From assembly GCA_030689845.1 (NCBI GenBank), contig JAUYHV010000098.1, positions 1 through 5,985 of the forward strand: a stretch of DNA of 5,985 nt. Reading direction: 5' to 3'. This DNA comes from Dehalococcoidia bacterium. Its GTDB lineage: Bacteria > Chloroflexota > Dehalococcoidia > JACQUA01. Shown piece by piece: positions 1 to 5,985 of the stretch (position 1 is the first letter of the stretch; each line of letters starts with the position of its first letter). The notes under the pieces were generated by a model. That model searched no databases and was not told the origin of the DNA. It saw only the letters and a program-made list of their open reading frames with translations. A program made the translations under genes and the position numbers.

Positions 1-414
1 CAGATTCCCGGCATCCCTTATCTCGACGGTATCGTTGTCAATCCAGAGGTACACTGGTTTAGCTGCCCGGCCGCGGATAATAATCATGTCGTAACCGGCC
101 AGTTTCATTTCCGGAGCGAAATGCCCTCCCACGTTGGTATCGCCGAATATACCCGTCAGGGGAGACCGGGTAATTATCTCCAGTCGCCCCGCGCTGGGGG
201 CCATGGTTCCGCTGAGGGGCCCGGCAGCATATATTAATACATTTTCAGGGGACAGTTCGTCTATCACCTCCGGGCCTACGCTGTCCCAGAGGACTTTAGC
301 GCCGAAACCCTCACCACCCAGCCATTTTTCAGCAAATCCCCTGTCCAGCGGCTCTTTCTTAATAGAACCGCTGGTCAAATCAACGTTTAATATACACCCC
401 GACCATCCATTCAT
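1..414 (-). CDS. Aldehyde ferredoxin oxidoreductase family protein, second tandem copy (N-terminal part, cut by window edge)
   Basis: My translation from the ATG at 414 gives 138 residues with no stop, running in frame to base 1, so the gene continues beyond the left edge. It begins MNGWSGCILNVDLTSG, the usual AOR N-terminus. It keeps WLGGEGFGAK near residue 31, AAGPLSGTMAPSAGR near 63-77 and GDTNVGGHFAPE near 91, the family's pterin-binding N-terminal region. By eye it aligns without gaps to the neighbouring AOR at about 94 of 138 identical residues. GGGAG at 424-428 lies nine bases before the ATG and supports this start. Only 20 bases separate it from the upstream AOR stop, so the two are surely co-transcribed. 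The iron-sulfur cysteines and catalytic residues lie outside the window, so it cannot be judged intact. By family it would be a cytoplasmic tungsten or molybdenum bis-pterin enzyme acting with ferredoxin. Its substrate is unknown, and it may differ from its sister. Confidence 0.93.
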   Translation of the reverse strand, partial: MNGWSGCILNVDLTSGSIKKEPLDRGFAEKWLGGEGFGAKVLWDSVGPEVIDELSPENVLIYAAGPLSGTMAPSAGRLEIITRSPLTGIFGDTNVGGHFAPEMKLAGYDMIIIRGRAAKPVYLWIDNDTVEIRDAGNL

Positions 415-434
415 GAGCTTGCACTCCCAGTTAG

Positions 435-2381
435 TTATTTACCTTTTGAACGTATTTTAACCTTTTTCTCTGCGTACAGGCCGCGGTTTTTCAACTCCCG
501 GGCAACATCTTCCAGGCCATATTTTTCAAGGGTTTCCGGCAGTGGAACGGCGGTATTTACATCCCACCCCCTGGCGTTGTAATAATCGTCGAGCATGGCT
601 TCGAACTTGTCTTTCTCTAACATGAAGCCTTTGTTGGGACCGGAGTTCAGGGGCTCGGTAAAAAATTTCTCCGGGAGCATATCGTCCTTCCGTCCCAGAC
701 CCTCCCGAACGTTGAATGCCTGCTCCAGATTATAGATTCTGTTGGCAATTTCGATAAGGTCCTGACCTGTAAAGTCCACACCCGTTGCTGCCGATACCAG
801 GCGGGCATAGTCGTCTTCGTTCAGGCCATCCAGCGGTGGGCGGCTGTGGAATTTGCACATACCCAGGGCGTCTATAATAACAAAAATGGCATGTTCGTAG
901 ATGGTCATCTCCGCCTTGCCTTCGTGGCTGCGACCGTTGGTAGTGTTGGTGTTCCCCCACAATTTACGGCTCACCTCCGGCGACAAGCCGGCTACTTCGG
1001 GATAAGGCCATCCTTTGAGATGGTCTGCTCCCCTGGTGGAAGTTGCGGATGCCAGGGCGCAGCCGTAAGTAGCCCGGGCAGGCGCTTCGATCGATACCCG
1101 TTTTTTTATAGTATACGCATACTTCTCTGCTTCCTCTCCCAGTTTATGCGCCGTTCTGTATACCCCTTCGGCAAGAAGGTCGCCGAACCCCTGGCGCTTT
1201 ACAATCCTTGGAAGCATTGTCATGACAACTTTCTCGTCACCCCAGTCCAGGACGAGGCCGTCGGTATCTTTTTCCGTTATTATGCCGTGTTTAAAAAGAT
1301 CCGTCGCCAGGGACAGCAGGACTCCCGACTCCGAGCCGTCCATTCCGTTTTCGTTGCAATAATGACTTACTGCCAGGGCCAGTTCATAACTGGGAGAGCC
1401 GTACCACATGAGGATTACCTGGGCTATACCGAACTCAAAACCACCGGCGGACAAACCGGCGAAGTTTCCCTCGCTAATCTTAAAATGGTGTCCGCAGTGA
1501 GCCTCGCAGCCATGGCAGCCGGTAACGGAAGTGAAATATTTGGCAGCATTTTCTCCCTTGATTTTTTCATAATAGTCGGGAGAGCACTGGGTAATATTCA
1601 TGTTGTTCTGGTGAGCGTAACCGGCGTGGTAAAAAAGGTCGGTCAGGTAGTGAGTACCTATCTTCCTCCTGGTATGCAACAGCCTTAGTTTCTTTATCTT
1701 TTTTCTGGTATCCAGGCAGGCTTTTTCAAACTCTTCACTCCTGGCTATGGAGACTCCCTTTGTCCCCCTGACAGCTACGGCTTTCAGTTTCTTAGAACCA
1801 GCCACGGCTCCGCATCCCACCCACCCGGGCGCTCTTTCCAGGTTATTCATAAGTATGGCAAACCTGACCAGGTTTTCCCCCGCCGGACCGATACAGGATA
1901 CCTGAATATTGTCGTCCCCCAGTTCCTTTTTTATTGTTTTATCGGTATCCGAAACCAGCATTCCCCACAACCGGGAGGCGTCCCTTATTTCCACCCTGTC
2001 ATCGTCGATCCATATGTAAACGGGTGATTTTGCCTTTCCTGAGATTACAATTGCATCATACCCCGCATTCTTGAATTCCGGAGAAAAATGCCCTCCGGAA
2101 TTACTGTCTCCGAAGACGCCGGTGATGGGAGACTTGGTTACTATTTCATTCCTGCCGCTACTGGGGGCAATAGTACCTGTTATGGGGCCAGCGGTATAAA
2201 TCAGGACGTTGTCAGGATCAAGCCCATCCTTGACTTCCGGCCCGACGGCATCCCAGAGAAGCTTGGCCCCAATTCCCTCACCACCCAGCCATTTCTTTGC
2301 AAAATCTTCCTTTAATGGCTCCTTTACAATTTTCCCTGATGTCAGATCAATGCGCAATATTGTTCCCATCCAACCGTACAT
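435..2381 (-). CDS. Aldehyde ferredoxin oxidoreductase family protein (W/Mo bis-pterin enzyme, full length)
   Basis: This 648-residue protein has the full length of the AOR superfamily (about 600-650). Such enzymes are cytoplasmic and oxidise aldehydes to acids, or the reverse, with ferredoxin at a tungsten or molybdenum bis-pterin centre next to a 4Fe-4S cluster. Visible features are the MYGWMGTILRIDLTSG start, WLGGEGIGAK (31-40), the pterin-region GDSNSGGHF (91-99), cluster cysteines C289-x2-C292-x3-C296, and the fourth at C509 in DALGMC. That spacing matches Pyrococcus furiosus AOR (C288, C291, C295, C494). E316 and H454 lie near where that enzyme has its catalytic Glu and His (placed from memory). 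The DxxGLD element reads NENGMD here. BamB, the class II benzoyl-CoA reductase subunit, is a relative of similar length, so aldehyde chemistry is inferred, not shown. AAGGA at 2392-2396 supports the start. The gene follows a TRAP permease after 151 bases and precedes a paralogue after 20. Confidence 0.95.
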   Translation of the reverse strand: MYGWMGTILRIDLTSGKIVKEPLKEDFAKKWLGGEGIGAKLLWDAVGPEVKDGLDPDNVLIYTAGPITGTIAPSSGRNEIVTKSPITGVFGDSNSGGHFSPEFKNAGYDAIVISGKAKSPVYIWIDDDRVEIRDASRLWGMLVSDTDKTIKKELGDDNIQVSCIGPAGENLVRFAILMNNLERAPGWVGCGAVAGSKKLKAVAVRGTKGVSIARSEEFEKACLDTRKKIKKLRLLHTRRKIGTHYLTDLFYHAGYAHQNNMNITQCSPDYYEKIKGENAAKYFTSVTGCHGCEAHCGHHFKISEGNFAGLSAGGFEFGIAQVILMWYGSPSYELALAVSHYCNENGMDGSESGVLLSLATDLFKHGIITEKDTDGLVLDWGDEKVVMTMLPRIVKRQGFGDLLAEGVYRTAHKLGEEAEKYAYTIKKRVSIEAPARATYGCALASATSTRGADHLKGWPYPEVAGLSPEVSRKLWGNTNTTNGRSHEGKAEMTIYEHAIFVIIDALGMCKFHSRPPLDGLNEDDYARLVSAATGVDFTGQDLIEIANRIYNLEQAFNVREGLGRKDDMLPEKFFTEPLNSGPNKGFMLEKDKFEAMLDDYYNARGWDVNTAVPLPETLEKYGLEDVARELKNRGLYAEKKVKIRSKGK

Positions 2382-2532
2382 TACAACACTTTCCTTTTCT
2401 TTAACAGTCTATCATGCCTGTCCGATAATAACCTCAGATTATTTTTTTGCATCTAATCTATATTTCTTAATTAAGTCCTCCGCCTTACCCGGGAATTGCT
2501 GCCGTGAACAGGTGGGAACTTGGAGTGACCCA
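2382..2532 (-). other. Spacer between TRAP permease and first AOR, with short open frames
   Basis: This 151-base stretch holds no recognised gene and no convincing terminator. On the minus strand it contains a purine-rich GGCGGAGGA run at about 2476-2484, a perfect 10-base palindrome CTTAATTAAG at 2466-2475, and the AOR ribosome binding site AAGGA at 2392-2396. Two short open frames are present. One is open from 2537 to a TAA at 2439-2441, reads protein-like at its end (GKAEDLIKKYRLDAKK) but has no normal start codon. The other is a 23-codon ATG frame (2452-2381) whose TAA overlaps the AOR ATG. I saw no promoter of good quality. The lack of a terminator suggests read-through from the transporter genes into the AOR genes. 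Confidence 0.5.
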
Positions 2533-4494
2533 TCAATTTATATCATTAACCTCTTTCGAAGCTGCCTGCTTAGCCGCTTTTTTTTCGGCCACCCACCTGT
2601 GAAGCAATATCAATGCAATAATAATAGCACCAGCAAGGCTTGACCGCAAATTGGCTGCGATAAGCATGATTCCAGCAATGATGAGCAATATCCTTTCCAA
2701 CCAGTTTACCCTTTTAAACAAACAGCCTTCCACCCCTCCCGCCAGCGCCATAACCCCGATTAAACTGGTGATTACCGCGGTCACTATATGAAACACGGAT
2801 CCTGACAATAATAATGCCGGTGAATAAACGAACATAAACGGAACAATGTAAGCCACAATACCCAGTCGCATGGCCTGCCACCCGGTCTGCATAACCCGTG
2901 CACCGGCCATGGGCGCGGCGACAAAGACCGCCGCCGCAACGGGAGGAGTAATAAAGGACAAAACACCAAAATAGAGAATAAATAAATGGGCTGCTAAGAG
3001 TGGCACACCCGTCTCCACAAGGGCTGGAGCGACCAGGATCCCCAGTAAAATATACAAGGGAACAACAGGCAGCCCCATGCCCATGACAGTGCTTGCAATG
3101 GCCGCCAGTACCAATATTGCTAACTTATGCCCTCCGGCAATGGAAATAATGATTTGAGAAAACCTTATTCCAAGTCCCGTCAGGGATACAGAGCCAATCA
3201 GAATGCCCGAGGCAGAGGTAGCCATAGTGACAATAAGGATACCGAAACCGGTCATCTTGATTGCCTGGAGTAAAATTCCGGGGCTGAATTCCCTTTGCCG
3301 GCGTATAATATTGGAAACTACTGAGACCAGAATCAATGCCCCCGTAGCATATAGCCCCGACTTGGCGGGTCCGAAATTCAGCACGAACATGTAATAAACA
3401 AGTACAGCGAAGGGAATCAGGTAGTACCATCCGCTCAGGAACGTCTTTTTAAAATCCGGCAATTCCTTTCTCGGCATGCCCTTCAAGCCCAGGAGTACTG
3501 CCTCTCCGTCTACCTGGAAATACAGGGCGACGTAGTAAAGAACCGCCGGGAGAAAAGCGGCAATGGCCACCTTTGAGTAAGGGACCTGAATATAGTCTGC
3601 AAGAATAAAAGCAACAGCCCCCATAATAGGCGGCATAAGCGACCCTCCGGTGGATGCCACCGTTTCCACAGCCGCAGCGAAATGCGGTTTGTATCCTGCC
3701 CTTTTCATCATCGGGATTGTAATAATACCCGTAGTACATATATTCGCAGTTGGGCTGCCGCTGATGGTGCCAAATAATCCACTGGCTATAACTGCTACCT
3801 TTGCAGGGCCTCCCCTTGTATGTCCGGCAAGGGACTGGGCCAGTTCGATAAACCACTGCCCGGCGCGGCAAAAATAGAGTAGTTGCCCGAACAGAATAAA
3901 TACAAAAATAACGGATGCAGCCAGTTCCAGGGGAATCCCGAAAATACCTTCTACCGAGAAATACATGTGCTGGGTTACCCTGTTCACCGAATAACCCTTA
4001 CCGTGAAATATTCCGGGGAAATAATTAGTGAATTTGGCATAGAGCAGGAAGGCGGCGCAAACAACGACAAAGGGAGTCCCTACCAGTCTCCTGCTGCCTT
4101 CCAGTATCAGCAAAATCGTTATTATACCCAGCAGCAATTCCAGGTTATTTACAATCAGGTCATGTTGCTCCTGGATCTTGCCGATAAAAAGGGCCACATA
4201 GCCAGGGCCGATAAGACCGAGCAAGGCCAGGGCTTTATCGTACCAGGGGAATTTATTTAACGAGGCTCCTCTTTTGTAGGGAGCAATGAGGAAAACTAAA
4301 AACAGGCTCAAGGAAAGGAATATCGCCTGGTGAATGCGAATCTGGATATATATACCGGCAAGAGAAAAAATATCCAGGAGATATGCAATGGTGTACAGGC
4401 TCAGAAGTATCGCTGTTCCAGCAGCAATGTATCGCCAGAACCCTCTGAATTCCCTCAATCCCTGGGTTTCAAGGCCTCCTGTTTCGTTTTGCAC
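2533..4494 (-). CDS. TRAP transporter fused permease (4TM/12TM, TAXI type)
   Basis: This 653-residue, very hydrophobic protein has the usual length of TRAP permeases in which the small (DctQ-like) and large (DctM-like) subunits are fused. Together with an external receptor these import organic anions using a sodium or proton gradient. The first four or five membrane segments (about 22-156) form the small-subunit part. The large part carries the signature GTISGSPTANICTTG (242-256), then PMMKRAGYKP and STGGSLMPPIMGAVAF (281-296). A second, pseudo-symmetric half has MGMGLPVVPLYILL (471-484) and FGVLSFITPPVAAA (509-522). The tail is lysine- and alanine-rich. The start is GTG at 4494, since an in-frame TGA lies three codons upstream. 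No good Shine-Dalgarno precedes it. An AGGAGG in codons 5-7 has only a distant TTG after it, so I keep the GTG. The upstream partner is the TAXI receptor gene 280 bases away. Substrate not inferable. Confidence 0.95.
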   Translation of the reverse strand: MQNETGGLETQGLREFRGFWRYIAAGTAILLSLYTIAYLLDIFSLAGIYIQIRIHQAIFLSLSLFLVFLIAPYKRGASLNKFPWYDKALALLGLIGPGYVALFIGKIQEQHDLIVNNLELLLGIITILLILEGSRRLVGTPFVVVCAAFLLYAKFTNYFPGIFHGKGYSVNRVTQHMYFSVEGIFGIPLELAASVIFVFILFGQLLYFCRAGQWFIELAQSLAGHTRGGPAKVAVIASGLFGTISGSPTANICTTGIITIPMMKRAGYKPHFAAAVETVASTGGSLMPPIMGAVAFILADYIQVPYSKVAIAAFLPAVLYYVALYFQVDGEAVLLGLKGMPRKELPDFKKTFLSGWYYLIPFAVLVYYMFVLNFGPAKSGLYATGALILVSVVSNIIRRQREFSPGILLQAIKMTGFGILIVTMATSASGILIGSVSLTGLGIRFSQIIISIAGGHKLAILVLAAIASTVMGMGLPVVPLYILLGILVAPALVETGVPLLAAHLFILYFGVLSFITPPVAAAVFVAAPMAGARVMQTGWQAMRLGIVAYIVPFMFVYSPALLLSGSVFHIVTAVITSLIGVMALAGGVEGCLFKRVNWLERILLIIAGIMLIAANLRSSLAGAIIIALILLHRWVAEKKAAKQAASKEVNDIN

Positions 4495-4774
4495 GTTAAA
4501 TCTTCAAAACCTGTTTAAGGATTGCAATTGTATTATCCGTCCGGAATAACACGATTAATAAAAACAGAACTCCCTTATGTGGAGAACTCAGAAATATGTC
4601 CCTCACGGTTTCAGCACGACTTTTACAAGGGGAGGGGGGGCGACTGTACATATCCGCCCCCCCTTGGTTTGTCGAATTTGTCCTGCGTTCCTTTTGACCA
4701 GACAGCAATTCAATCTAATCAGTAAGAGCCGTGTAACAAAGTAACCCAGGTCACCCCCCTACAGGCCAATTACC
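4495..4774 (-). other. 280-base spacer between TAXI receptor and permease genes
   Basis: No recognised gene lies here. Its main structure is the GC hairpin at 4634-4663. A minus-strand frame opens at a TTG at 4708 (70 codons, with a possible internal ATG at about 4651) and stops with TAA at 4496-4498, one base before the permease GTG. It matches no family I know. A weak promoter-like pair, TTGTTA and TAGATT with 16 bases between, sits at roughly 4715-4742 on the minus strand, but it is four of six at each box and I do not call it. The spacer may serve to separate expression of the abundant receptor from that of the permease. Confidence 0.5.
4634..4663 (-). other. GC-rich intercistronic hairpin (9-bp stem)
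   Basis: Seven G then CG at 4634-4642 is the exact reverse complement of CG then seven C at 4655-4663, with a 12-base loop that contains TGTACA. In minus-strand RNA this is a nine-pair, all-GC stem, and flanking AAGG and CCCCTT runs allow shifted registers. No run of T follows on the minus strand (TCCCCTTGTAAAA), so a classic rho-independent terminator is unlikely. Its place just after the receptor gene suggests an RNA-stabilising or attenuating element that lets receptor message outnumber permease message, as seen in other binding-protein operons. The role is inferred. Confidence 0.6.
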
Positions 4775-5800
4775 TTATTTTGCCAGCAGTTTATTCTGCA
4801 AGGCATCAAGTTCACTGGTCCAGACACCCTTTTCTTTATAATATTTTACCGCTCCAGGGTGAAATGGAGCCTCAGGCCTGCCCGTAGCATTCTCCAAAGT
4901 TCCTTCCGCTAAACCAGGATTAATTTTCACCAGTTCCGCGTTGTTTTCGATAAGGGTTTTGACCAGTGTATATGCTAAATATTCATCCATATCTTTATGG
5001 ACAGAGACAAACGAATTATCCGCCACAACCGGCACTGCGCCGGACTTGGTCAAAGCAGTACCAGCGGGAACGGTTGCAGGAGCCAGGAAAGGTGTTCTGG
5101 CAGTTATGTAATCCATAATTTTTGGATCGTGGTCGATAGGAATAATAAGTCCGCCAACGGTTGAGGCCAATTCCTCGTGCATTGCCCCACCAGCCAGGGA
5201 TCCGAAATGAGCATCGTATTTCCCTTCGATCATTCCTCTCATCCCTTCGGCGGGATTCGAATACTCCATGGCAACAATATCCTTCAATGTCATACCGTAG
5301 GCGCCGAGCAAGGTTTCATTCACCAGATCTTGGAAAGCCGCGTTAGCAGGCCATAATGCTGAAACTTTTTTTCCTTTTAAATCCTTCATGGTTTTTATTC
5401 CCGCGTCTGCCCGGGCAATATAACCATACCTGAATTGCGTCCACCTGAAAAGTGTCCTCAGGTCCCTGATATTCGGAGCAGACCCCGGTTTGCCGCCAAA
5501 GCTGTACCAGGTATGAAATCCCATTGTAATAGCCGCATCAAGTTCTTTTGCCTGCAGGAGTTGGATAAGAATGGCTACGGGATTAGAAACAGGCTCAATA
5601 AACACTTCCATTCCGGTGTGATTTTTTATTACATCGGCGTGGGCAATTCCCGTGGTATGGAATGTTGTCCCCATTGGCAGTGTCCCGTAGGAAATTGACG
5701 CCGGCAAGTCTCCTTTTGGCGCTCCTCCCCGGGTACACGCCGGTAACAACAAACTCACTACTAACACCATTACCCCAATCAGCATAACGATTTTTTTCAT
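4775..5800 (-). CDS. TAXI family TRAP transporter solute-binding lipoprotein
   Basis: This 341-residue receptor would bind a small organic anion outside the membrane and hand it to the fused permease encoded next. The N-terminus MKK plus a hydrophobic stretch ending LLLPAC gives a lipoprotein signal with lipidated C22. A TRGGAPKG linker then leads to the mature domain. Family features are SYGTLPMGTTFHTTGIAHA (37-55, the early Gly/Thr-rich ligand segment), a DAAITMGFHTWYSFGG stretch (88-103), LRTLFRW (114-120), the KTMKDLKGKKV motif (136-146) typical of periplasmic-binding folds, then GKYDAHF (193-199) and a late HPGAVKYYKEKG (314-325). The length is normal and the protein looks intact. AAGGAGGG at 5806-5813, five bases before the ATG, fixes the start and predicts strong translation, in contrast to the permease. 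The few characterised TAXI proteins bind dicarboxylates or glutamate-like ligands, but the ligand here cannot be read. Confidence 0.95.
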   Translation of the reverse strand: MKKIVMLIGVMVLVVSLLLPACTRGGAPKGDLPASISYGTLPMGTTFHTTGIAHADVIKNHTGMEVFIEPVSNPVAILIQLLQAKELDAAITMGFHTWYSFGGKPGSAPNIRDLRTLFRWTQFRYGYIARADAGIKTMKDLKGKKVSALWPANAAFQDLVNETLLGAYGMTLKDIVAMEYSNPAEGMRGMIEGKYDAHFGSLAGGAMHEELASTVGGLIIPIDHDPKIMDYITARTPFLAPATVPAGTALTKSGAVPVVADNSFVSVHKDMDEYLAYTLVKTLIENNAELVKINPGLAEGTLENATGRPEAPFHPGAVKYYKEKGVWTSELDALQNKLLAK

Positions 5801-5805
5801 TTCAA

Positions 5806-5813
5806 CCCTCCTT
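5806..5813 (-). promoter_or_regulatory. Strong ribosome binding site of the TAXI receptor gene
   Basis: AAGGAGGG on the minus strand lies five bases before the ATG at 5800. It is near-perfect against the 16S rRNA tail, supports the chosen start, and is much stronger than the sequence before the permease GTG. Confidence 0.9.
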
Positions 5814-5844
5814 AATAAATAATCATTTTTTCTGATTTTCCGCT

Positions 5845-5873
5845 AGTGTAGTGTCTCATAAATGGCCTTACAA
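5845..5873 (-). promoter_or_regulatory. Candidate promoter for the transporter/AOR operon, inside the repeat end
   Basis: Read on the minus strand, TTGTAA (5868-5873) and TACACT (5845-5850) are separated by 17 bases. Each matches four of six positions of the sigma-70/sigma-A consensus boxes. The predicted start would lie near 5838, leaving a leader of about 40 bases before the receptor ATG. The -35-like box is one of the internally repeated segments of the inverted-repeat element. It is the best spaced pair I saw upstream of the operon, but the box matches are modest and it may be chance. Confidence 0.25.
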
Positions 5874-5881
5874 TCTTTGTC

Positions 5882-5902
5882 ATTCCGGGCTTGACCCGGA
5901 AT
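5882..5902. repeat. Perfect hairpin in repeat core, arm 1
   Basis: ATTCCGGG (5882-5889) and CCCGGAAT (5895-5902) are exact reverse complements with a five-base loop, CTTGA. The right arm also belongs to the alternative stem formed by 5898-5906 with 5916-5924, so the two hairpins cannot form together. Confidence 0.85.
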
Positions 5903-5919
5903 CCAGTCTGTTGCTCTGG

Positions 5920-5939
5920 ATTCCCGCTTTCGCGGGAAT
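5920..5939. repeat. Perfect hairpin in repeat core, arm 2 (dRS3-like)
   Basis: ATTCCCGC (5920-5927) and GCGGGAAT (5932-5939) form an eight-pair stem around a TTTC loop and fit the pattern ATTCCC-N8-GGGAAT known from neisserial dRS3 repeats and seen in many other bacteria. There is no T run after it, so it is not a standard terminator. Confidence 0.85.
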
Positions 5940-5985
5940 GACACCAGTAGCACTGCAAATTGTAAAGAGATATTAGAGACACTAC

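Larger units (their letters stand above)
5848..5985. repeat. MITE-like inverted-repeat element with nested hairpins
   Basis: GTAGTGTCTC at 5848-5857 is exactly inverted as GAGACACTAC at 5976-5985. Ten bases inside each end, TTACAAT (5868-5874) and ATTGTAA (5959-5965) also form an exact inverted pair at matching distance. TGTCATTCC (5878-5886) pairs with GGAATGACA (5935-5943). The core holds three further perfect stems: 5882-5889 with 5895-5902, 5898-5906 with 5916-5924, and 5920-5927 with 5932-5939. No protein is encoded in these 138 bases. Terminal inverted repeats without a transposase fit a non-autonomous miniature element. The ATTCCC-N8-GGGAAT core resembles widespread intergenic repeats such as neisserial dRS3. 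The right end coincides with the window edge, so the repeat may extend and no target duplication can be seen. Confidence 0.8.

Noticed and set aside
134..460. Plus-strand frame at 134-460, similar to one at 2209-2643 (shared PSPPSHF-type stretch)
   Set aside because: The resemblance only mirrors the conserved WLGGEG region of the two AOR paralogues read on the opposite strand.
846..1688. Long plus-strand open frame (280 codons) inside the AOR gene
   Set aside because: It is fully antisense to the AOR, whose minus-strand frame has cluster cysteines and family motifs. The translation shows no recognisable domain and its start has no ribosome binding site.
3449..3871. Minus-strand 140-codon frame inside the permease gene
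   Set aside because: It is an out-of-frame shadow of the permease, which has the TRAP signature motifs and continuous membrane segments through this stretch.
4628..4640. Possible G-quadruplex in the G-rich run
   Set aside because: The run AAGGGGAGGGGGGG provides at most three usable G tracts without stretching the definition. The perfectly matched C run downstream favours a hairpin.
4634..4663. Rho-independent terminator after the receptor gene
   Set aside because: On the transcribed strand the stem is followed by TCCCCTTGTAAAA, which is not a T tract, so I list it only as a hairpin.
5882..5939. CRISPR-like or tandem repeat reading of the ATTCC/GGAAT motifs
   Set aside because: The copies are inverted palindromic arms of one element, without regular spacing or unique spacers.

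Overview
The window looks like part of the genome, or a short metagenomic contig, of a strictly anaerobic bacterium. Two tungsten/molybdenum-pterin aldehyde:ferredoxin oxidoreductase (AOR) family genes support this. The strong AAGGAGGG ribosome binding site, roughly balanced base composition and the TAXI-TRAP/AOR pairing would suit a Clostridia-type syntroph or sulfate reducer (Peptococcaceae-like). A deltaproteobacterium cannot be excluded from sequence alone.

All recognisable genes are on the minus strand, so transcription runs from right to left. Position 5985 down to about 5848 is a non-coding, terminal-inverted-repeat element resembling a MITE. Next come a lipoprotein TAXI-type solute receptor (5800-4775), a 280-base spacer with a very GC-rich hairpin, and a fused TRAP permease (4494-2533). 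A 151-base spacer leads to a full-length AOR family enzyme (2381-435). After only 20 bases a second, closely related AOR begins (414-1) and runs off the left edge. The two AORs share about 68% identity over the 138 residues visible in both, counted by eye, so they are a tandem duplication.

The layout suggests an uptake-plus-redox module. The TAXI lipoprotein would capture a small organic anion outside the membrane, the fused permease would import it using an ion gradient, and the AOR enzymes would interconvert an acid and an aldehyde (or carry out a related low-potential reaction) with ferredoxin. The substrate cannot be read from the sequence. No ferredoxin, pterin-cofactor gene or regulator is visible here.

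The least ordinary features are the nested inverted-repeat element at the right edge, which carries a possible outward promoter toward the transporter, the GC hairpin between receptor and permease, and short open frames in both spacers that abut or overlap the downstream starts. I see no RNA gene, CRISPR array, transposase gene or convincing rho-independent terminator.
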